Virus record (IMG/VR): IMGVR_UViG_3300021364_001838
Span: 1-40,108 of that record
Source of the DNA: a virus
Direction: 5' to 3' (one strand)
DNA length: 40,108 bases
Shown: positions 18,564 to 25,707 of the stretch, one piece after another
Numbering within the stretch: the stretch's first letter is position 1
Layout of the letters: every line of letters starts with the position of its first letter
The notes under the pieces: generated by a model
Told to the model about the DNA's origin: nothing
Database searches by the model: none
The model's input: the letters and a program-made list of their open reading frames with translations, nothing else
Program-made: the position numbers and the translations under genes

Positions 18564-21091
18564 TGGCGAGAACACCAACATTTATTCGCGAATTTGTACC
18601 ATACTCCACAGTTAAGCAGAACGAGCTTAAGTGGAGTAGTTATGCTGCCAGCCGTATTTCTTACAATAGAAATCTTCTTGCTCGCGAATTTGGTGTAGAT
18701 CCAGATAAAGTATATTCAACTTTTGCAAGGAATTTTAAGAAGCATACAAAAGATTTTCCTTTAGCAGCAGTAGATACTGGAACAGAGAAGAATAAGGCAG
18801 ATTATGAGAAGCAGGAGCAGTATGTTCTGTTCTTGTGGAATTATTATGTTGTAGATAAACCGAAAAAGGTAAGTTTACCTAAGAAACCAAAAGAGACCAC
18901 GGTACAAAAACCTAAGGTAGAGGATTCTTATGACGAACAAGAGGTAGATCCAGATAACCCTTATGCTGGTGATACTGATGACCCTCCAATGATTGCGGAG
19001 ATGGGTCGTGTTAAACCAAAGAAGGGTGGTGCATTAAAAAAACCAAAAGCAACAGTATCAAAAACATATGTACCAGCGGGACCATCAAAAGATGATCTTC
19101 TTGGTGATGCTGCAGAAGAGATTGATCCAAGGATAGCAGAACTTCTTGGATTGGAAGATGGTTTTGATTTCAGTTATGATGATTATCTTACAATGTTAAA
19201 AGAGTGGCAAGTTGCTGCTCGAATGACAGATAGCAAGGTATCTACTGAAGATTCCATGCTGATTGACGAGGAGAGGAAGAGAGTAAGAAGTAAGACTGGC
19301 AAATTTAAGGTAAATGTAAAGAGAGTTGATAAAACAACAACAAAACCTGCAACAAAACCAGCCAGTGGTATGGTTGGTAGTGGTCCAGAAAAACAGCAAC
19401 TTCTTCTTGCTCCTGGAGAAGATAGTAAGAAGAAGAGGAAGCGTAAAGCATCTCTTGAAGAGAATGTTGCTGCGATAAGAAAGTCTGTTGAGAAGATATT
19501 CAAAGTTCTGAATGGTCAATTTGAGGCTATAAAAAAGAAGTCAGAACTTGATAGACGTAATAAACAAAAAGAGAAGAGAAGAAAGAAGGAGAGTGCTTTA
19601 GAGGGAGCTGGAAAGTTTATGATGAATCAGGCAATGAAACTTGCCGCTCCTACGTTTGATTTGTTAGACAGATTATTTAAATTCATCGGAACTATTTTAC
19701 TCGGAAGAGTAATGTTCAAGTTGCTTGAGTGGTTGGCAGATCCAAAAAATCGGGAGAAAGTTGAGTCACTGGGAAGATTCTTACAAGATTGGTGGCCAGT
19801 ATTATTATCTGCATTTGTTCTGTTTGCAACTCCATTAGGTGCATTGATTCGGTCTGTTCTTGCAGGAGTAGTGAAACTGTCTATGTTTATGGCAAAGAAG
19901 GCAATTCCAGGTCTTCTTAAATTTGCTAGAGCACATCCTCTTGCAGCAGCTGCTACGGTAGTTGTTGGTGGTGCAGCAATTGGCGGCATCATGCAATCTC
20001 AAACACAATCAAATGATCCTGAGAGAGCAAAAGAAGGTAAGACTCAGCTAGATGATACCCTAGAATTTGGTGGTGTTACTGGAGATCCCATGGGCGCATT
20101 GGCGTTCCGTGGCGGCGGTAGAGTTCCAAGATACTCTAAAGGTGGAGGAGTTCAAAGAAATAGAAGAACTATGCCATCTGGTGGAAAGGTAACACATTCC
20201 ACTGGTAAGAGAGTTAGGGGTGCAGGAAAAGACACTCAGATGATTGTTGCTCAACCTGGTGAGATTGTAATGTCTAAACCAGCAGTTGATAAGATTGGGG
20301 CACCCTTCCTCCTTGGTCTTAATAAGATGGGTGGTGGAACAAACCAACCAACATATTCTAAAATGGGAGATATTCAATTTGCTCAGGGTGGTGGACAAAT
20401 TGGAGTTAATATTAATGATAATTTAAATAATTTGAGTATACAGGAGTTAAGTAAGTTATTAGATCCAACAGAACCAGGTGCAAGAAGACCTCACGTATTC
20501 AGAGCAGCAAGAGAAGCAAGGCAAAGATATGCTGCTGCTCCAAGAGAAGAAATAGAAAGACAGGCATTAATTGCAACTATTCGTGCTGTTAGATCTCCAG
20601 AACCACAACAATCATCTAGATCTCCTTTATCGTCTTCCACATCAAGAAGAGAATCAGCATCTGGAACTTCTATGGCAGGTGCGATGACTGGACGTAGACC
20701 ACCTCCACCTCCATCTTCACCTTCACCTCAAATGCAAACTCAGGAAAGTGAAAGTGATTCTGACATGGGTGTACAAGGTCCTCGTAATATGTTATCGAGT
20801 TCTGCGGGAGCAGCGCCATTTTCTGGTGTCATACCAAAACCAACGAAACCACCATCAGCAACACCTAAACCTCCCCCAGCAATGCTAGGTAAAGGTAATT
20901 TGCCTCCTACTCCAGAAGCACCAACACCTCAGGTTAGTGTTATGGCATCATCTAATGTTGTTGATTCTGGGGGTAAAGGTGCTCCTGGATCCACTGGTGC
21001 TAGAGATTTACCCACAGATTTTGAGGCATTCTATCAAACAGAATTGAGGATTCAGATGCTTGCTATCTATGGAATCACTGAGGTAGAGTAA
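18563..21091 (+). CDS. Tape-measure-like tail protein 1 (842 aa)
   Basis: A large structural protein in the gp29/tape-measure position just after the chaperone genes. The N terminus is globular (FIREFVPYSTVKQNELKWSS), followed by a long charged linker. At about residue 295 comes SLEENVAAIRKSVEKIF, then a Lys-rich coiled coil. A hydrophobic, membrane-like part (about residues 375-480) includes LFKFIGTILLGRVMFKLLEW and HPLAAAATVVVGGAAIGGIM. Then come Gly-rich stretches and a Pro/Ser-rich C-terminal third. The SLEENVAAIR element and the hydrophobic block recur in the next gene, so the two are paralogous in part. It probably sits inside the tube or hub and is ejected with DNA. Confidence 0.7.
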   Translation: MARTPTFIREFVPYSTVKQNELKWSSYAASRISYNRNLLAREFGVDPDKVYSTFARNFKKHTKDFPLAAVDTGTEKNKADYEKQEQYVLFLWNYYVVDKPKKVSLPKKPKETTVQKPKVEDSYDEQEVDPDNPYAGDTDDPPMIAEMGRVKPKKGGALKKPKATVSKTYVPAGPSKDDLLGDAAEEIDPRIAELLGLEDGFDFSYDDYLTMLKEWQVAARMTDSKVSTEDSMLIDEERKRVRSKTGKFKVNVKRVDKTTTKPATKPASGMVGSGPEKQQLLLAPGEDSKKKRKRKASLEENVAAIRKSVEKIFKVLNGQFEAIKKKSELDRRNKQKEKRRKKESALEGAGKFMMNQAMKLAAPTFDLLDRLFKFIGTILLGRVMFKLLEWLADPKNREKVESLGRFLQDWWPVLLSAFVLFATPLGALIRSVLAGVVKLSMFMAKKAIPGLLKFARAHPLAAAATVVVGGAAIGGIMQSQTQSNDPERAKEGKTQLDDTLEFGGVTGDPMGALAFRGGGRVPRYSKGGGVQRNRRTMPSGGKVTHSTGKRVRGAGKDTQMIVAQPGEIVMSKPAVDKIGAPFLLGLNKMGGGTNQPTYSKMGDIQFAQGGGQIGVNINDNLNNLSIQELSKLLDPTEPGARRPHVFRAAREARQRYAAAPREEIERQALIATIRAVRSPEPQQSSRSPLSSSTSRRESASGTSMAGAMTGRRPPPPPSSPSPQMQTQESESDSDMGVQGPRNMLSSSAGAAPFSGVIPKPTKPPSATPKPPPAMLGKGNLPPTPEAPTPQVSVMASSNVVDSGGKGAPGSTGARDLPTDFEAFYQTELRIQMLAIYGITEVE

Positions 21092-21092
21092 G

Positions 21093-23792
21093 ATGGCAGT
21101 TAATACTCAAAGATTTTTGCCTTCAAGTGGTGGAGCATCTGCAACAACAAGACCAACAGCAACACTTGTCCCTTACAAAAAACCTTCTGGTGGGGCACTT
21201 GTAAAGCAACAATCTGATGATAGTAAAGAAGAAGAAATCACTCCTTCGTTGGAGGAGAATGTTGCTGCTATTAGAGTAACAACAAAGAAGATTGAAAAAA
21301 TTATTGGTCGAACTTTAAAACTTAACAAGGATACAATGAGGTTCGAGGCGAGAACGAACCAAAAAAATCTTCGTGAAGAAAAAGAGAAAAAAAGAGAAAA
21401 TAAAAAGAAGAAGGGTATAAAAATGCCCAAGGGAATTAGTATTCCTGGGGCGGGATTTTTGGATGGAATTAGGAATTTTTTAGGAACAATAATTCTAGGT
21501 AGATTATTGGTGCTTTTGGTTGATTATGCACCAAAAATTGCAGAGTTTATTAAATTTATTTCTCCTATCGCTAGATTTGTTGGTGATGTTGTTAGTGGAC
21601 TTGCGGATAAATTAGTAACTGCAATTGACTTTGGATATAAAGTAAAGGATAAAGTAGAAGAGACAACCAAAAATCTATTTGGTGATGATGGACTAAAGAA
21701 ATTTAAAGAATTTCAAGGTCATTTTACTAAATTCATGAATCTGGCAATGATCGCAATGATGCTTGCTGGAACTACTTCTTATGATGTTAACAAGGGAAGA
21801 CGTGGAGGAGGTGGTAATAATCTTAATCGTAGAGCTGATGGATTTAAAAATCGTACTGGCAATGCTCTTCAAACTCAAAGAAATAGAAAAGGAAAATACA
21901 CCCTTCTAGAGGGAGGTAGTTATAGAGACGATATTAAACAGAGATATACTCGAAGGTTTGGTGAAAAAGCTACTAGAAATAGATTTGGAGCAGCTGCTTC
22001 AAATGTTAGTAAGAAGGTAGCTACTAAAGGTCTTCGTGCTGGTGCAGGTAAGATCGCTGGTAAGATTCCAATTGTTGGTCCTCTGATTGACTTTGGAATT
22101 AGAGCATTTATTTTTAAAGAACCACTTGGTAAAGCAGCAGCAGGTGCTGTTGGTGCTGGTGTTGGACAAGCACTTGGAACTTGGTTAGGTGGTGTTGTTG
22201 GTGGTCTTGCTGGATCCGTCGTACCAATTGTTGGTAATCTTCTTGGTGCTGCAGGTGGTGCTACATTAGGTGGACTGATTGGTGGTGTTATTGGTGATCA
22301 GATTGGTGTCAGTCTTTATAATGTTCTTACAAATAAAGAAGATGCAGGTGCTGTTGAAGATGCTAATCTTGAAGCGAAGGAAAAGGGTGGTGTAGTTGGT
22401 AAGGAAGAATATGAATCTGAGAGGGAGAAGAGAGCAAGAAATGCTAGAATCCAGAAGATAATGCCCTCAAGTGATAATCACATGAAGGTTAATGTTGCGA
22501 GAGCAAAACAAGCCAAAGGAAGGAAGGGCAATATTTTTAATAGATTATTCTCCTTTATGACAGATGCTGCTGAGACTGTCACTTCATTTGTTAATCCATT
22601 TGATAAAATTAAAGACGCTGTAAAGAAATTAAGAGCAACTAATAGTGGTATTTTAAGTAAGATCATGGCACTTGGTGCTGATCTTATTGCGGGTAAAAAA
22701 CCAGACGCCAGATCAATTAAGGCAATTGTTAAAACATTAATAACATTTTTTGATGCTGCTATCCCTGCACCAATAGGATTAATCACTAATATACTGCAAA
22801 AGTTGGCAAATGGTGGTTATGTTCTTGAGACTCCACAAGAACAAAAGAAGAGAACTCGTGAGTTTACTAAAATAGTTGAACGTAAGTTTCTGCGGGATGC
22901 TACTAGAGACACTACACGGGCACTGAATGTTATTAAGGGTATTAAGGGTGAGACGGATGAACAAGCTGCTCGTAGGAGTGGTGGTGGCGGTAATACTCCA
23001 ACTACTCCTCTTGTTCCTGGAGCAAATAGACCAGCAAGTGCGGGAGCAACATTAAGCGGTTCCGACAAATTGGCTGGTGTGAGTGGCACTTCTGGTAGTG
23101 TTGCCATTAATGGTAGAGAGCAGACTGCCGTAAGTGTATCTTATAGTCCTTTTGCAGGATCAGACATTCAAAAGGGTGGTGTTGTAATTACATCGACTAA
23201 AGGGTACAGGAGAGGCACTGGTACTATTCATAATGGATATGATATTGCTGCACCTACGGATACCCCAATGTATGCATATTTGGATGGAGAAGTGACTCAT
23301 GCCAATGCCACAGACATTTATGGTTCTGGATATGGTTACTGGATTGTATGGAAAGATTCTGTTCATGGTGCTTATCACTTCTTCGGTCATTTACATAGAC
23401 CCCCTGCATTGGGTGTTGGTGCTAAGTTCAAAGCGGGTGCATTACTTGGCAACGTTGGTAGCACTGGTAGATCTACTGGACCACACTTGCACTGGGAAAT
23501 ATCTAATAGTCCTCCCGCAGCGAATGGTCAGTTCAGTAGTTACCTAGATCCTGGAAATTGGGTTAATACTCATGGAGCTCAAAAGAAAGAACCTCAAATA
23601 ACACCACCTACCCCTACAACCACTCCAGATGATATATCATCAAAAGCAGACTATGAAATAACTGGAACGGTTATTGCAGTCCATGAAACTACTAAGATTG
23701 TAAGAGTTCCTGTTCTAAACCGTAGGGGTCGTGAAGTAGGAACTAAGAATGTGACTGTTCATAAGGATGCTACAGTCATTGCACCTACTTGA
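21093..23792 (+). CDS. Tape-measure-like tail protein 2 with M23 peptidase domain
   Basis: The 899-residue protein starts near residue 52 with SLEENVAAIRVTTKKIEKII, then a Lys-rich coiled coil and a hydrophobic segment (FLGTIILGRLLVLLVDYAPK) as in the previous gene. A Gly/Ala-rich hydrophobic part around residues 345-410 (AAAGAVGAGVGQALGTWLGG) looks membrane-penetrating. Residues about 690-830 form an M23 metallopeptidase: IHNGYDIAAP gives the first His and Asp ligands, and FFGHLH and GPHLHWEIS the rest. M23 enzymes cut peptidoglycan cross-links, so this is probably the tail lysin that opens the wall during entry. One base separates it from the first tape-like gene. Confidence 0.8.
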   Translation: MAVNTQRFLPSSGGASATTRPTATLVPYKKPSGGALVKQQSDDSKEEEITPSLEENVAAIRVTTKKIEKIIGRTLKLNKDTMRFEARTNQKNLREEKEKKRENKKKKGIKMPKGISIPGAGFLDGIRNFLGTIILGRLLVLLVDYAPKIAEFIKFISPIARFVGDVVSGLADKLVTAIDFGYKVKDKVEETTKNLFGDDGLKKFKEFQGHFTKFMNLAMIAMMLAGTTSYDVNKGRRGGGGNNLNRRADGFKNRTGNALQTQRNRKGKYTLLEGGSYRDDIKQRYTRRFGEKATRNRFGAAASNVSKKVATKGLRAGAGKIAGKIPIVGPLIDFGIRAFIFKEPLGKAAAGAVGAGVGQALGTWLGGVVGGLAGSVVPIVGNLLGAAGGATLGGLIGGVIGDQIGVSLYNVLTNKEDAGAVEDANLEAKEKGGVVGKEEYESEREKRARNARIQKIMPSSDNHMKVNVARAKQAKGRKGNIFNRLFSFMTDAAETVTSFVNPFDKIKDAVKKLRATNSGILSKIMALGADLIAGKKPDARSIKAIVKTLITFFDAAIPAPIGLITNILQKLANGGYVLETPQEQKKRTREFTKIVERKFLRDATRDTTRALNVIKGIKGETDEQAARRSGGGGNTPTTPLVPGANRPASAGATLSGSDKLAGVSGTSGSVAINGREQTAVSVSYSPFAGSDIQKGGVVITSTKGYRRGTGTIHNGYDIAAPTDTPMYAYLDGEVTHANATDIYGSGYGYWIVWKDSVHGAYHFFGHLHRPPALGVGAKFKAGALLGNVGSTGRSTGPHLHWEISNSPPAANGQFSSYLDPGNWVNTHGAQKKEPQITPPTPTTTPDDISSKADYEITGTVIAVHETTKIVRVPVLNRRGREVGTKNVTVHKDATVIAPT

Positions 23793-23799
23793 TTAAATA
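23793..23799 (+). promoter_or_regulatory. Late-promoter-like box TTAAATA before gp27-like gene
   Basis: TTAAATA lies in the short gap before ATG 23820, 20 bases upstream, the same distance as at gp26. It is one base off ATAAATA, so evidence is mainly positional. Confidence 0.3.
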
Positions 23800-23819
23800 A
23801 TAAGTAATCTATAGATACC

Positions 23820-25442
23820 ATGCCTACAGCAAATCTAGCAACTAATTCAGGTAATATCTCAAAACTTGAGATATTCTCAAATAAAGTAAATGGCAGCAAA
23901 GACATCTCTGCTGGTGTTGTAGAGTGTGATTATTATGAGAGTATTCTTGAACCGACAGTAAGATTTTCTATTCTAGTTGCAGATTCTGGACATGAAGTTG
24001 GTGGTGGAGAACAGGCAGTATCTGCAATTCAATATTTAAAATTATCAGGTTCAGAGAAGGTGCATCTTACACTAGAAGATGCTTATGGTAATAAGTTGAA
24101 GTATGAGGGTGATAATGCTTTATATGTGGAGAAGGTAAGGAATATAACATCATCTCAAAGTGGGGTGATGTATGTTATTGATTTGTTTTCAAGAGAGGCA
24201 GTTGCGAATGATCTTGTAGCATGTGAAGTTTATCGTAGATTTGATGGTGAAATAAGTGCTACAGCAACTGCCATTCTTAATGATGCACTAAAGACTACAA
24301 AAAATATTATTGTTGATAGCACTTCAAATAAATTTAATGTTGAAGGTAGAGGTAAAAAACCATTCAGACTATTGGCAGAGATTGCTACTAGAGGAGTATC
24401 TGCCAAGTCTCAGAGTAGTGCGGGATACCTATTTTTTGAGACATATGATGGATTTAATTTTAGATCAATTGACAATTTATTTGATGATTCTGAAGGTGCT
24501 AGAGCATACATTTATAATAATAGTACAGAAATTCCTGCGGGATATGAGGCAAAGATTATCAGATATGATGCAGATCAAAGCATAAGTGTATCTAAAAATC
24601 TAAAGTCTGGTTCATATGGTACAGTATTAGAAACGTCTAATACATTCTCTCACATTTTTAATCCAAGGGAACAAGAGATAACCACTGATGAGCAAAAGAT
24701 ACATGGTGGACTAGAAGTTCCAGAACTAGCCAAAGAATTTATTGAAGTATTCCAGAGCACTGTATCAAAGAGGTTCTCTAAAAAGGATGATGTTGGAAAT
24801 CTTCCTACGGGATCTGTAGAGGAGCAGGTCGATCAAGCAACAGAACCAAATTTAAAGTTGGATGAAGTCATATTGCAGAGTGCTATGACCTATAATAAAT
24901 TATTCAGTTTAGACATTACTATTGTAGTTCCAGGAGATTACACTTTAAGAGCTGGTTCTATTGTTCATGCTGACTTCCCACAAAAAGACGCCAAGATGGA
25001 GAAGGGGGATGATTTTGATAAGGAATTAAGTGGACTTTATATTGTATCTGATATCTGCACTCACTTGACTCAGAGTCATACTTTGACTAAAATGAGATTA
25101 GTTAGGGATTCATATGGTAGACAACCAAATAGAAGCACTGCGACTTCTGGAGCTCCTATTTCAATAGGTCAAGAGAGTTCAAAGGGTATATTTGGTTCTG
25201 GATTATCCAATCCATTCTCTGTACTGGGTAATACTGATGATTCCATTGCAAAATTCTTATCAGCAGAAGAGAGAGATCTCGTCAATAAATGGAATAGTGG
25301 TACTTGGGAACCAAGTGGAACTACTGATAACATTACAAATGTGATTGATAAAACATCTGTTGGTAAAAATATTGATGTTGATTTGGATGCTGGTTATGAT
25401 GACCCTAACTTCAAACCAGAAGATTATCTGGATTTAGACTAA
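23820..25442 (+). CDS. gp27-like baseplate hub protein
   Basis: The hub trimer on which gp5 and the spike assemble. The 540-residue protein starts GNISKLEIFSNKVNGSKDIS and shows the gp27/late-control-D type beta-barrel pattern: YYESILEPTVRFSILVADSG, KVHLTLEDAYGNKL, YVIDLFSREAVAND. Farther on come SAGYLFFETYDGFNFRSIDN, TIVVPGDYTLRAGSIVHADF and LSGLYIVSDICTHLTQSHTL. The C-terminal 100 residues are Gly/Ser/Asp-rich and probably flexible. T4 gp27 is 391 residues; the extension accounts for the difference. The position between tape and gp5-like genes agrees. Confidence 0.75.
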   Translation: MPTANLATNSGNISKLEIFSNKVNGSKDISAGVVECDYYESILEPTVRFSILVADSGHEVGGGEQAVSAIQYLKLSGSEKVHLTLEDAYGNKLKYEGDNALYVEKVRNITSSQSGVMYVIDLFSREAVANDLVACEVYRRFDGEISATATAILNDALKTTKNIIVDSTSNKFNVEGRGKKPFRLLAEIATRGVSAKSQSSAGYLFFETYDGFNFRSIDNLFDDSEGARAYIYNNSTEIPAGYEAKIIRYDADQSISVSKNLKSGSYGTVLETSNTFSHIFNPREQEITTDEQKIHGGLEVPELAKEFIEVFQSTVSKRFSKKDDVGNLPTGSVEEQVDQATEPNLKLDEVILQSAMTYNKLFSLDITIVVPGDYTLRAGSIVHADFPQKDAKMEKGDDFDKELSGLYIVSDICTHLTQSHTLTKMRLVRDSYGRQPNRSTATSGAPISIGQESSKGIFGSGLSNPFSVLGNTDDSIAKFLSAEERDLVNKWNSGTWEPSGTTDNITNVIDKTSVGKNIDVDLDAGYDDPNFKPEDYLDLD

Positions 25443-25448
25443 TAAATA
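25442..25448 (+). promoter_or_regulatory. Late promoter box ATAAATA before CP12
   Basis: An exact ATAAATA starts at the last base of the gp27-like stop codon and lies 22 bases before the CP12 start. It suggests that CP12 is expressed late, together with or independently of the hub genes. Confidence 0.45.
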
Positions 25449-25470
25449 ATCAATAACTCGATCAACCATT

Positions 25471-25698
25471 ATGGATAACATCGAACAACACATCGAGGCA
25501 GATAAAAAGATCCTTGAGGATCCTACTACCTCTCCACAACAACGTCGTCACGTCGAGGAAGAATTACACGACCTTGAAGATTGGGTAGAGCATCATAAAG
25601 AAGAGATCGAAGCGGGGGATCATCATGATCCATCTCCACTTGAACTTTATTGTGATCAAAACCCATCCGCACTTGAATGCAAGATTCACGATAATTGA
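25471..25698 (+). CDS. cp12: CP12-like Calvin-cycle inhibitor
   Basis: CP12 is a small disordered protein that locks GAPDH and phosphoribulokinase in an inactive complex when oxidised, shutting carbon fixation. This 75-residue protein has the family's helical core (RRHVEEELHDLEDWVEHH) and the conserved end SPLELYCDQNPSALECKIHD, with Cys61 and Cys70 forming the C-terminal redox pair. The N-terminal Cys pair of plant CP12 is absent, as in many marine picocyanobacterial forms. The usual YDD/YDN end is HDN here. In cyanophages this gene is thought to divert host flux to NADPH and nucleotides. Unusually, it lies inside the tail hub operon. Confidence 0.85.
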   Translation: MDNIEQHIEADKKILEDPTTSPQQRRHVEEELHDLEDWVEHHKEEIEAGDHHDPSPLELYCDQNPSALECKIHDN

Positions 25699-25707
25699 TT
25701 TATATAA

